Assembly: GCF_009017415.1 (NCBI RefSeq)
Contig: NC_092407.1
Coordinates: 1,116,001 to 1,180,000 of the forward strand
Origin: Aspergillus flavus
Lineage: Eukaryota > Ascomycota > Eurotiomycetes > Eurotiales > Aspergillaceae
DNA length: 64,000 nt
Reading direction: 5' to 3'
Made by a program: the position numbers and the translations under genes
In this document: one piece after another, positions 10,018 through 21,113 of the stretch
Layout of the letters: each line of letters starts with the position of its first letter
How positions within the stretch are numbered: position 1 is the first letter of the stretch
The notes under the pieces: generated by a model
What the model was told of the DNA's origin: nothing
The model's input: the letters and a program-made list of their open reading frames with translations, nothing else
The model's database searches: none

Positions 10018-11652
10018 ATGGCGACCCCCGGCCTTCTTTACGTGACGATGCAACCCCGCGATTCCCTCCCCGCGGCCCAGTTCCACGACTGGTACAACAC
10101 CGAACATGGCCCCCTACGTCTCCGACTGCCCTTTGTCACTAATGGCTTCCGCTACCGTGCCGTCGACGGCATCGAGCCGGAGTGGGTGGCTCCGTACGAC
10201 ATTACCGACATGGTGGAGCTGACACGCGAGACTTACTTGGCTCTCCGTGGGGATGGCGTGAAGACCCCACGTGAAAAGGCTACCATGGCCCAGATTGACG
10301 TTGATCGTCGCCTTTATGATCTTCTCCATGACCATAAAGCCTCCGACTACAAGCCTGTCGAGGATATACCCGACACTGAAGCCGCCGGCTCGGTACTTGT
10401 CTCTGCCTTGGTCACCGTTCCCGCCGACAAGGAAGAGGACCTCCAGAAGTGGTATCGTGAAGAACACTTCCCTATGCTAGCACGTGTACCAGGCTGGCGT
10501 CGCAGCCGCCTCTTCACCACATCATCGATCGACCCCAAAGCAGCCCGAGAATTCCTATGCCTCTATGAATACAGCGCGATCAACGGCTTGGGTGGCCCGG
10601 AACACAAAGCTGCGATGGATACCCCGTGGCGCAACCGCCTCATGAATGATCCTGCTACGAGCAAGAAGCGGCGCGTGTACCAGTGGGCTTACACATTTGG
10701 CCCAGCGCCCCGCGAACTGTCTTCTCTGGCCCATAAGGATGTCGCCGGACCTTGGGCTTCCAACGACGGTCGCACCAGAACGTTTCCTTCCCCAACCCGC
10801 CCGGCCGTCGAGTCGTTCATTACCACTCCGGACGGTGTCGATCTCCCATACCGCCTAGAGGGCAGCACTGATCCTCATAGCCCCGTCATTGTCCTTAGCA
10901 ACTCCATCCTCGTCGACTATACCATCTGGGACAGCTTCGTGGATGCCTTCCTCTCGAACCCTAAGAACCAGAACTTCCGGATCCTTCGGTACCTGACCCG
11001 TGGCCGTCTCCGCGAGTGTGGGGAGAAGCCCATCAACATTGACCTCCTGGCCTCGGACATCATCGCGCTCCTCGATGCTTTGCGAATCCCCAAGGCGACT
11101 CTGATTGGTGTCAGTCTGGGTGGCGTGACCGTTCTCAACACATCCTTGCTGTACCCGGATCGCGTGACGCGCTTTATTTCCTGCGATACAAACAGCTCGG
11201 CGCCCGAATCCAACCTCAAAGCCTGGAACGACCGCGTCGCCATGGCCGAGAGCGACGGTGCAGTGTCGGCCACCACTCAGGAGCCGATTATTGGTGAGCA
11301 GCTGTCTGAAGCTACCACCCGTCGGTGGTTCGTGCCTGAATCATACGAGACGCAGCCGGAAGTTCCCGCGAGGGTAAAGGAGATCGTGCGCAACAACAGT
11401 CTGGACGGTTTCCGGAAGGGTGTGCAAGCACTCTGCGCATATGACGTTCGGGACCGTATGGCTCAAGCACAGGTGCCTGGGTTGTTTGTCGCAGGCGAGG
11501 GAGACGGTGTCCTGCCCAAGACGATGCAACAGATGGCCAATGATCTGAAGGGTGGCGCCGAGCTGAAATTAGTTCCCAAGGCCGGACATCTGCCTATGGC
11601 CGAGCAACCAGCGGCCTTCACTGAAATTGTCAACGGATACCTTCACGCGTAA
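10018..11652 (+). CDS. fusion of two EthD-like domains with 3-oxoadipate enol-lactonase-type alpha/beta hydrolase
   Basis: One uninterrupted exon of 544 residues; the ATG at 10018 has a strong context (CACCATGGC). Residues about 5-100 and 118-225 are two related EthD/dimeric alpha-beta-barrel modules, each with a W-Y-x-x-E-H motif (WYNTEHGPLR and WYREEHFPM). Residues about 255-544 are an alpha/beta hydrolase of the PcaD/CatD kind: nucleophile elbow GVSLGG (S366), acid in GEGDGVLP (D496) and base in AGHLPMAEQP (H524), with a ...NSILVDYTIWD oxyanion-side motif. Bacterial PcaD hydrolyses 3-oxoadipate enol-lactone. In fungi 3-carboxymuconolactone is hydrolysed and decarboxylated to 3-oxoadipate by one enzyme, so the fused N-terminal part could serve the decarboxylation; this is inference. 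The nearby carboxymuconate cyclase supports a protocatechuate role. Confidence 0.82.
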   Translation: MATPGLLYVTMQPRDSLPAAQFHDWYNTEHGPLRLRLPFVTNGFRYRAVDGIEPEWVAPYDITDMVELTRETYLALRGDGVKTPREKATMAQIDVDRRLYDLLHDHKASDYKPVEDIPDTEAAGSVLVSALVTVPADKEEDLQKWYREEHFPMLARVPGWRRSRLFTTSSIDPKAAREFLCLYEYSAINGLGGPEHKAAMDTPWRNRLMNDPATSKKRRVYQWAYTFGPAPRELSSLAHKDVAGPWASNDGRTRTFPSPTRPAVESFITTPDGVDLPYRLEGSTDPHSPVIVLSNSILVDYTIWDSFVDAFLSNPKNQNFRILRYLTRGRLRECGEKPINIDLLASDIIALLDALRIPKATLIGVSLGGVTVLNTSLLYPDRVTRFISCDTNSSAPESNLKAWNDRVAMAESDGAVSATTQEPIIGEQLSEATTRRWFVPESYETQPEVPARVKEIVRNNSLDGFRKGVQALCAYDVRDRMAQAQVPGLFVAGEGDGVLPKTMQQMANDLKGGAELKLVPKAGHLPMAEQPAAFTEIVNGYLHA

Positions 11653-11784
11653 ATAGTCAATATCAAGCATTTTCTCGTTCGTTCAAATATTCTTCATTTA
11701 TCGTATCATACTTAGTTAAGTTTTATAATCACTCAAGGAAATAAATATATATAAATAAAAAAAGAAAAAGATGATTAATATGTC

Positions 11785-13243
11785 CTAGAAGTGTTCCCTC
11801 ACCGTCTGCGAGGTACTCGTCTGCGTGACTTCGAATGTCCGATGAATGCCCAAACCCATCTCACCCCCTACCGCCGGCAATGCAGGGGAGCCCTGGGCCG
11901 TCAAGCGTTCTTCGCTACTATTCGGACTCGATCCTCCATGCCACGAGCCATTGTGGTCCTGACTTTGCACTGTTGTCACCGTAACCGCTAACTTATCCGG
12001 CCGGAGTCGGTTCTGGACGCTCTCATCCAGCGACCCCAACGGAAAAGGTCGATCGTGACTGGCACCACCGGGAAGTCGCGATCCGGAACGACCGGGAAAG
12101 GGAGAGGGATATGTGGGATCGGTTCGAGAACCGAGCCAGTGACGGAGGAGTGGACGAAGGGTAGCGAGACTTCCAGCCGTGATACCTAGACCAACTTCGA
12201 TATTGGACCAGAGGGCGATTTCAACCGTTGCGTCTGTTTTCAATCTCCATATTAGCGACCACCCACGCGTTAGAAGGAGTCGATAGGGAACATACACAGA
12301 AAGTCCGGATCGTTAAAGGTATGAACAAAGGGTATACGAATAATGACGGCCGAGGAAGCACTGCAAGAATATCCCCCCGTCAGCATCAATCCACTCTCCC
12401 CAGAGCCAAAAGGAGAGAGAGACCACCTACATGCAAGCCATACTCAAAATCCCGACCACAGCAATCTTCGTCTGCTTCTTCATATGCAACTTCCTAACCA
12501 AGAAGATCGGCAAAATCGCCACGGTGAAATCGCATATCACCGCGAACGCACTATACACATACGTCATGGCGATAATGATCGTCATGTCGAGACACTGGCC
12601 GTGAATATTCGGATCGAAAGCGACCTTGGTCCAGAAATACTCCAGCGGTTTACACTGCAGCAGCATGAGGAACATGAAGACGAGACCGGCGATGACCGTC
12701 AGGATCATGACGATATAGAGCGACCAGATATGTTCTCGTTTGACGGTGATGCGCATCAGGAAGATACAGATGGAGATTTTGCCGCCGACGGAGGCGAAAC
12801 AGTAGGCGATTTCACATAGCCACCAGTACTTTACTTTGCGTGTTAGTCTGCGAGGATCGAGAGGATGGGTGAAGGGTGGTGGTGGTGATGGTGGGTGGTG
12901 TATATAGACATACCCTCATGGCCGTCACGCGTTGCACCGCCGTTAAATCTTTGTATCTTCGTCCAGTACCCCATACACTGCCTCCGATCATGCAGGCGGA
13001 AAACATCACGTAGAATAACTATCATTGTTTGGTTTCTTTGGTCAGATATTGCTGGGTTTCTGTTGTTTCGCCTGTTGCGACAAGACTAACCAATGCAACC
13101 ACCATTGCTCCGTCATCCCAACCAAATGCCTTCACTAACCATCCACGCACATAACATCGTAGAATCACCGTGACGACTGCCACCGACATGAAGGCGGCGG
13201 CGACCGCCCTGACTTCGACGCTGCGGTCATCCGCATGGTCCAT
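11785..13243 (-). CDS. fungal rhodopsin-domain integral membrane protein
   Basis: Five exons on the minus strand, 13243-13091, 13018-12914, 12828-12431, 12360-12296 and 12233-11785, give 389 residues; introns are 72, 85, 70 and 62 nt with usable GT..AG borders. The protein belongs to the large ascomycete family annotated as integral membrane or rhodopsin-domain (SAT4-like) proteins. Seven spans are visible, with the family signature CxDxT in GQCLDMTI, the VCDFTVAILPIF span, and near the last span the block from NDPDFLYAT to SNIEVGLGITAGSLATLRPL, followed by a polar cytoplasmic tail rich in Ser, Pro and Gly. No retinal-binding lysine role is implied. Members are often near accessory or virulence-related genes, but function is unknown. 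The short fourth exon (65 nt) is supported because it restores this conserved block exactly. Confidence 0.85.
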
Positions 13244-13440
13244 GTCGATGATGAGGTCCGGACATGGCCAGTAGAGGTTGTGGAGACGGGCCCCGGGGGC
13301 AGTCGATATTATATTATTATTACTACATGGCTAATATTTAGGAGAGATCTGGAGATGGAGCTTGGCTCGGTGCCAGCCTTCCTATTCTAGGAGCACTACG
13401 AATTAACCTAAGCTGGTTGGCGCAAAGGGGGGAAGAGGGA

Positions 13441-13473
<33 letters not shown>

Positions 13474-16400
13474 GGGGCATTTAGTAGCTTCCAGGCTATG
13501 GCGAAAAAGCAGCAGATCGACAGCGTCAAGTGGCGACCCAACTGAAGAAACCAAGCGCCAAAGGCGTTTTTAGTCATGTTAATGGAGTCCCGACGAGTCA
13601 AAGAAGGGGGAGGGGGAAACAAACTAGAAGGCATTTAATCCGTTGAGGCGCTTTGGATAGCCTCGCTTAGGGTTTGGACCGTTGTTTCCCGACAATGAGG
13701 AAGCACTGAGCAGGTGAGTAAGTACATAGTAGTATGTATTATGGGCCGAGGTTCCACGTGGAATGAATTAATCAATTCTGAATCGCAATCGTTCATGCCC
13801 GTGCTTTAATTTGCTGTGCATATGAATAGTAACCACGCAATTAACATAGGTTTTTTGCTGGCTCAGGCCCGTCCATGGATTATCGCTTAAACTGAAAGTA
13901 GCACTCTTCACCGAAGATGCGACGCTGTTAGCTCGTATCAAGCCGCTTGTTGGAGATCCACTTGACGGGAATTGACCACCAAAGCGGCAAGAGATACCGT
14001 CGTCATTCAGATAAACGGGGGGGAAATGAAACAGTACGATGCCCGGGAAGAGATGGACAGGTCAAAGGACTCGATTTGTATAGATCCCGTGGAACTATTG
14101 GAAACCGACAGCGGTAGTTATCTGATGCTGTATATTACCCTAGTTTAAGAACCCTAATAGCTCCAATCCTGCAGCAAACAATGTCTTTGTTATATTCCTT
14201 GTTTTCTTTTTCTGACACCCCAAGAAACCGCCTTCAGGAACCCCTTTGTCATCAGTAATGCAGGAATCCAGACCCGTCGGCAGTTCTACTGCCAATCATC
14301 TCCTGCCCTTGTCGAGGCGTCTCCAAGCAAACGGCACACGTGTGGGTCGCCACTGATGGGTTGTCAGGGATAAATTCATAAAACGAACAAGTTCACCACC
14401 CACAACCATGGGCCTCGGAGATTGGATCCGCCAAGACGTTCTCGTATTGATTTTGTTCTCTGAATCCATATTCCTTCTTCAGCACCAGTCACCAGGAGCA
14501 AAAAGGGAGACAAGTGTAATGATCCTTCCTGAAATAGCGCTGGGCCTATTCTTGGCGCTTCGGTTAACGTTTAGAACGATGGGGTTTCCATTAGCGCCCA
14601 CTAAATTCGTGTAGCTGCATACGGGATTACGGAGAACTTGACCAGCGGACCACCGTCTGAAGATTGACAGTTAACGCTAGGGACTAGAATCATTCAATAT
14701 TCCTTTTCTCCCGCTTCAGCGATCCGCAGGGCTAAAGCATGTCTCTCTGCGGACATGATCTGCAGCTGTCGCTTTTCCCGAACTCCGTCGTCGGAGTGTC
14801 TCCGGACTCGTTATTAGCATTCAAAATTGAATACACAGCAGTACTCCGTAAAATCGATACTACCGGCGGTTGATCCTCTCGGCAAATGAATACAGAATCC
14901 TTCCATTGCCGCGCCCGCTGAATGCCGAGAAAAAAGCTCTGGGCATTCATGGCGAAACCCCGATGGTCGACAAATCTGATTCTATCGAACTGCCAAATCC
15001 CTAGGGTTGTGACAGATCACATGTTGCAACACGGGAGATCCACGATGACAATTCCTCTTCCTTGCTAGAATCCCCACGGCTCACAACTTTATTTGCGTGT
15101 TTATCTGGCGTTTCCAAGGAATGACTGTCGCAGGCTTTCTATGGTCCCGAAAGTAGGAATGAAACAACGATACGTACGCTGCGGGTGAACTTCTGCGGGG
15201 CTCATCGCGTGTAAGGCTTGAGGAAGCTTCGGATAGCATCGAGATCCTAAGCCTCCTGTGATATTTGATACATTATATAAGAGGTGGTCTGGAACGCGAT
15301 CTCGCCGCTACTAGAGTTTGTCAGCCTGTTTCCGCTCGACCGAGGCGTTGTTTGGCGATTGGCCTAGTTTTGTGCCATGACCTGTGCAGTGGAAGAAGAG
15401 ATGGTCCCGGTATTGAACAGAGGTTGGTCACGATGCGAAGATGTCAAAAGGTAGCCAAGCTATGCGAACCACCGATTGGTATGTATGGCCGAGTGGAACA
15501 TACTGGCAACATGGTACAACCTGGATAGATCAAAGATTGTACTTCGAGGGAGCCCACTCCACTACCAAGGTCAGTACCGCCTCGGAAACCCAAGGAAATT
15601 CGACATATACGATTCTATATTGATCTTCCCAGAGTCGACCAAAGGCCGTAGAATGGACGGCTGTTCGGTCCAGAAGAGTCACCTGATCGGTTCAGGTTAC
15701 CCATGGCAATATATCTCTATCCAGGATATAGAGATCAGCGCATCTCTAAGCAGTCTTGTATCTCATATCTGACTCGCTTCAAACAAGATATGGCCCAGGC
15801 ATACGTCATAAATGTCGTAGGAAAAAGAAACACCCATAAGTATTCGTCAGCCTGGGGAAATGACGCACAGCGATAGGCGTAAAACGCAAATTAACCGTGC
15901 TGCATGACTCGCGCTGGAGCTCCACATCGGGATCCTCGTTAGATACCAGTTGAGATCCCCAAAATAGGGAAGCACTGCCTTTCGAAAGCCAAATTGTGTG
16001 GGTAGTATATTAGCCGGGCTTTGACTTCATCTCGCGTTTGAAATATGTAAAAGTAACCAGGCAGTTTGCTCGTTTATGCTTCTTAAGGGGCTTTAGTGGA
16101 TTGGTGATATACTAGCACTCAATGACAGGCGACATGATTAGAATTAAGGCCCGCAAACGTAGACTGTGATACGCTTCTGGCGTAGTTCACATAGACACCG
16201 GGGGTTTTCTTAACTGTTTAACGTTTTTATACACTCTCCTTGTCGCGCACTACTTCGAACATCGAAGAAGCGGTAATACTGATTGGATTGCACGACACCA
16301 CATCGCATTTCCGCATATTACGGTGGGTGCTTCATTTCCACTGTGATCGTCGTCGTATGTCATTGAAATAAGCGATTTCGTACAATCCATGGGCTTGGTC

Positions 16401-19334
16401 ACATTGTGTACTTGGCAAATCCTCCATTGTTTATGAAAACTTGACGATGATTCAGTAGCTTGTGTGCGAACCTCGTTATACCAGTGAACAGGAGATACAC
16501 TTCGGATTCCCCGAATGCACTGGTATCCTCATCGGAGATATGGCAACTGCCTCTGTAGACCGTATGTATAAATAAAGCATACACAAGATCAATGTGATTT
16601 CTCCTTCGTTCCACATTTCAGCCTGCACAAGACTGAACGAGACCACCCTCGGCATTGCCAGGTCCGGACAGTAATAAAGCACACGCGGACGAATCTTTAG
16701 GATCAACATTATACATTAGACACCTGTTGAACAATGATATAATGGATGACTTTTGGTCAGTTCCCTGCATTGGATGTCTACGAGATTCTCCCTGACATTT
16801 TCTAATCCTTGATCCAATCAGAGATGGTGGATATCCTCTTCATGATCTCCAGGCTTCCTCCAGAGATTGTCCGCTTTCATTTTAAGATCCTACTGCCATA
16901 TAGGCACATATCATGTCTTGCTGGTTATCTCAGTGGTGAAGTTCTTAGGCGATAGGCCCTGGGCATGCGGTCCGCAGACCATCATATAGACAGGCGCTCC
17001 CCTAGAAGATGGTACACTTTATCGAGCAATTTCGCAATTGGCTCTGTCGTGTTCTATTCGACTGAGACACTAAACACACACAATCCACTTAGAGCCAACT
17101 AATAATCAACGACACTGCGTCCGTGGAACTTCCTAATGCCTAGAATGCAGCTATATAGCCTCTTCCACTTGTATGTCATTGTGCAGCTCGTGACTTTCTC
17201 TCTATTGCATATCATAGTGTAAATTGACATCGGCATTGCCAAGCTCGGTTGGACGTTATGTCATATCACTCCCCATGGATGCAAAGACACGCCAGCATAT
17301 CATTCTTCCAGCGCTACCTATAATCATCGTATTGAACATCAGTCTAGGTGCTACCTCTAGTATCTACATGTGTTCTCAGCTCAATCCGAGTTTAAAGCAC
17401 ATGAATGGAGAGCAGGATGGTAATAAGTACGTCCTATACGCTACAGGCACGTCAGCCGCAGTGTACTCTTGCAGCTATTCTCAATATCCGCCAAGGGCGT
17501 CTAGCCATATAGTAGCCACCGAGCACAATCATTCGATAAACTGTCACCCACGTTTAACGACCTATAAAGCGGATAGATTGTTGACTTGCTTTTGGGTGAA
17601 CAACTCGCTATAATTCTGCGATGCCTTCTTTTTTGTATTCTGAAGTCTGATCTCCGAGAAAATGCGTCAGCCGAATTAAAAAAGAATGCAGAGGGATGGC
17701 GCATACAGGAAAACGTAAGCCCACTGATAGGAAACATAAGTGTGGCATACAACTTCAGCAACACCTGAAACGATGCCGCATTAGTTACGCATAAAATAGT
17801 CAGTGAATGGGGGATACATGCACAGGAGCGACCTATAGTGCATAATTTAAGAACGTAGAGAATCCTCAAACGCTACGAAGCTGGCAGAAAATATGATGGA
17901 GAGGAAACGACAGTGTGGAGTTCACCACGGATGAATCCCGCCTAGGAATATATCTGCAGCTTTCAACCTTCATTCGTCGCGTTGCATGAAGTAAGGCTAT
18001 AGATTGTGCAGCTATAGCCTCGACGTGATCTCCACCTGTACGAGTGCCCAATACTACGTATCCTTGTATCGATTGCCCCGCGGCGACACTCGCTATTCAG
18101 GATTTCTAGATCAATAAACTCTCCAGCGATGGACGCCATCCAACATAACCACAAACAAGTCAAGCCGTCTGCTCTGCGCCAAAAATGTGAGTCCAAGGGC
18201 GCTGTAAACCTCGGAACAAGTACGATAGATAAGCATTCTCATGGTCGAGGATGTCTTGGCAGGAGTGCGGCAGGACCGGAGATGCATATGCAATGTAACA
18301 TGGTTGCATGAAGCAGGGATATCGTACGATAAGGATTTATTCAGATCCTGGGGCTGAAGAAAGCACTGATGTGGATCTTACTTCTTCGCCTGGTCCCCAG
18401 TTCAATATATACCAAGTAACTCTCATTGTCTATTAAGTATTATTAAAACTGCTTAACATGTCCAGCATAAAGGAAACTTAGGACTTCATATTATAGGATA
18501 ATGCCACGGTCCCGAGATAGAATCGGCCAGTCAGCCATACAGAGCACTCGGATCCCTGCATACCCTGGTGCTTGGTATACTACTACCCACTCCCTTGCAG
18601 CCTGGAGGCAAGATATCGCTCGATCAATCAGCCCCATCCCTAATCCTGGAACCCGATCGGACAGGGAAGAACCCCCGGCCAAGCGGAAAAGAGGCAAAAC
18701 CTATCCAATAGTATTCCGCTCTACTATTGAAGAAATGATACAGAGTATATATGTCCCGTCTTTTCTGTCTATATATCCTTATCTATTTGACAGGCTGGTA
18801 ACAGCTCAGTTGATAATTACATCACTATAATTGGTTTTACGGACCATTCGCGGGTCACTCGATTCACACCACCCTGAAAACGGTTCCAGCTGAGCTGTAA
18901 CTACAGCACTGATGGGGATGTACATGTAATCACTGCGACAAAGATGCAGGCCTAGCTGAGACTCAATTGGGTCATTGCAACCAGTAGGGTAAGGCCTTCG
19001 AACATGACCAATGATAGGAGCTAGGTGTGCATGGATAGAATTCCTCTTCCGATACGCGCGCAATGCCAGACGAGCTGAACAGTGGGGACTGTGACATGTC
19101 TACACAAAATGACAAACAGCTTTACGTGGAATGTCTCTTTATCTTTGGAGAGGAGTCATAGCGAAGGTTATATGTCGAGTTAGCGATCATTCTGTACTGC
19201 TCCGAGTAGTGCTTATAAAGAGCTTCGTCGTCCAGGGCTATATCACATCCATTCCTCAACACGATCGTACAAACTATCTTCTACCGAAAGAGTTCTCAGA
19301 CACATTCGATTGGCATCTGTGCACTTACGGCATC
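13244..19334. other. 6-kb gene-poor region
   Basis: No coding region of any family I recognise in about 6.1 kb. Contents noted: a 30-A homopolymer (13443-13472), several mid-length open frames without resemblance (for example 15265-15772, 17224-17613, 18501-18830) and no terminal repeats, transposase or reverse-transcriptase motifs. Overlapping frames at 15265-15772 show an aromatic-rich stretch (DWYVWPSGTYW) that looks protein-like but does not match a family I know. It may hold a lineage-specific gene with unrecognised introns, a noncoding RNA or strongly decayed sequence. Confidence 0.4.
13443..13472. repeat. poly(A) homopolymer, about 30 nt
   Basis: An uninterrupted A run on the plus strand. 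No retroelement coding sequence or target-site duplication is visible beside it, so I annotate only a simple repeat. Confidence 0.9.
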
Positions 19335-21113
19335 ATGACTTATACACGCCATTCCATTCAGCAGCTCCAGGAGTGGTACGATGCCGGGAACCGTGAACCC
19401 TTGGACAAATTCGTCAGGGCCTTCAAATATATCCAGAGTCTTCCTGCAGACCACGACGACTCGTTCCACAAACTCGGCGGATACCACGGCGAACCATTTC
19501 ATTACGAAAAGGCACCGCCCAATCGATCAAGCAAGTGGTGGGGAGGTTATTGTTTCCATGGCTGTGTGCTCTTTCCAACCTGGCACCGAGCTTATATGCT
19601 TCGGTTTGAGCAAGCTCTTCGAACGGCGCCCGGATGTGAGGATGTCACGCTTCCATTCTGGGATGAGTGCGCTGGGCTTGTCGGCAGGCCTTCTGTGGGC
19701 CTTCGTCCACATCATCTCATCCCGCGCGTCCTTACTATGCGCACTTACGAGCTGGACGGCCAAACCATTCCCAATCCTCTTTTCTCGTTCAAATTGAAAC
19801 AGAAGATCGAGGATCTCACCGTCGGCAAGGAACAACATTACAGCAAGCCGGAGGGTTATGAAACCGTGCGATATCCCTTGTCGGGAATGGTTGGAACCCA
19901 GGAAGACGAAGAGAACACGAAGATTCATAATGCCAGGTTCAGCGATGCGGAGAGTGAAAGATTGCTCAATGTGAATGTTACGAACTGGCTCATTACCGGC
20001 CCGCGACACATCCCTACACGTCAAGGTGCAAAGCCTCCTAGTGATACAACCTCGATCCTTGCAAGATATCTAAAGTGCTTAGACACCGATACGTACACCA
20101 TCTTCTCGAATACAACCTCCCAAACCAAGTTGATGGAGAAGCTCTGCAGGGAGCGGAATGAGGGGCATTGGCTTATGTCGTTGGAAAGCCCTCACAACGG
20201 TATTCATCTGGCCATCGGGGGCTTTTTCCAGCAAGGAGAAGATGGAACAAACGCCGACGAGATTGACGATGCCAATGGCGATATGGGCGACAATGAGACT
20301 GCTGGATTTGATCCGATTTTCTTCCTCCATCACTGCTTTATCGACTATATGTTCTGGCAGTGGCAACTGAGACATGGAGCCACGGAGACCCTCACCATCG
20401 ATGAGGGTGATCCTGGAGCAAAGGTCCCCGAGGGAGGAATCCTTGATTTACCAGAAGGGGAACAATTAACCATGGACACCCCACTGCCACCATTCGTGAA
20501 GCCGGGTGAAAAGAACTATTACACATCGAAGGACATGGTGAACATTGAGAGCCTTGGTTATACCTACGGATCGGGGTCTTTGGACAAGCACCATGCGCCC
20601 ATTTTGCATGCGCCGCACGTCCCCGTCAAACAAATGGTCAAGATTTCAAGCATCTTCCGGAGCAAACACAAGGGATCATTTGTCATACGTACCTACGCCA
20701 CAGGTCCAGGATGCCCGGAACCCATCGAGATCGGTCGTGAGCCCATTCTGAATCGATGGAACGTCAGCCAGTGTGCAAACTGCCAGAATCACCTCGAGGC
20801 TGTTTCAATGATACCCTTGGATGCCGAAATGCTTGCTCTTCTTCTGGGTGATGACTGGGAGAAGGAAAATCGGACAGTGGACGAAATCAAGTACCAAGTT
20901 GAGATTCACGCTCGTTCAGAAAAGACGCCAAGCAACGAAAAACGAAAGAGAGGGAAATTCTTCTTTTCGCCGACGCCGCTCGTTGGCCGTCTTGTACCCG
21001 GCGGCGGTCTTCCGGCTATCTTGAAGCCTCCTGTTTTTACTGTGCCCAAAGACATGCCTACCGTGGAGCATTTGCTTAGGAACAAGTCATTCCGGGTGGA
21101 ACGAACAGCCTGA
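19335..21113 (+). CDS. tyrosinase (type-3 copper monophenol/diphenol oxidase), MelB-like
   Basis: Intronless, 592 residues from the ATG at 19335. CuA ligands: H51 in GYHGEPFH, H75 in YCFHG with C73 placed for the Cys-His thioether bridge (CxH), H84 in FPTWHRAY. CuB ligands: H287 and H291 in SPHNGIHLAIGG and the HH pair 332/333 in FDPIFFLHHCFIDYMFW. A C-terminal domain from about residue 400 carries CANC (C480-C483), the CxxC thought to help copper loading, and probably shields the active site as in Aspergillus pro-tyrosinases. No signal peptide, so the product is probably intracellular as in A. oryzae MelB. The reading frame stays open upstream to an ATG at 19131; I chose 19335 because similarity to MelB-type enzymes starts there. 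It oxidises phenols towards melanin-type pigments; the natural substrate is not evident. Confidence 0.9.
   Translation: MTYTRHSIQQLQEWYDAGNREPLDKFVRAFKYIQSLPADHDDSFHKLGGYHGEPFHYEKAPPNRSSKWWGGYCFHGCVLFPTWHRAYMLRFEQALRTAPGCEDVTLPFWDECAGLVGRPSVGLRPHHLIPRVLTMRTYELDGQTIPNPLFSFKLKQKIEDLTVGKEQHYSKPEGYETVRYPLSGMVGTQEDEENTKIHNARFSDAESERLLNVNVTNWLITGPRHIPTRQGAKPPSDTTSILARYLKCLDTDTYTIFSNTTSQTKLMEKLCRERNEGHWLMSLESPHNGIHLAIGGFFQQGEDGTNADEIDDANGDMGDNETAGFDPIFFLHHCFIDYMFWQWQLRHGATETLTIDEGDPGAKVPEGGILDLPEGEQLTMDTPLPPFVKPGEKNYYTSKDMVNIESLGYTYGSGSLDKHHAPILHAPHVPVKQMVKISSIFRSKHKGSFVIRTYATGPGCPEPIEIGREPILNRWNVSQCANCQNHLEAVSMIPLDAEMLALLLGDDWEKENRTVDEIKYQVEIHARSEKTPSNEKRKRGKFFFSPTPLVGRLVPGGGLPAILKPPVFTVPKDMPTVEHLLRNKSFRVERTA

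Noticed and set aside
13338..13634. Poly(A) run as the tail of a LINE-like retroelement
   Set aside because: No reverse transcriptase, endonuclease or target-site duplication is visible on the 5' side; the sequence before it is unrelated intergenic DNA.
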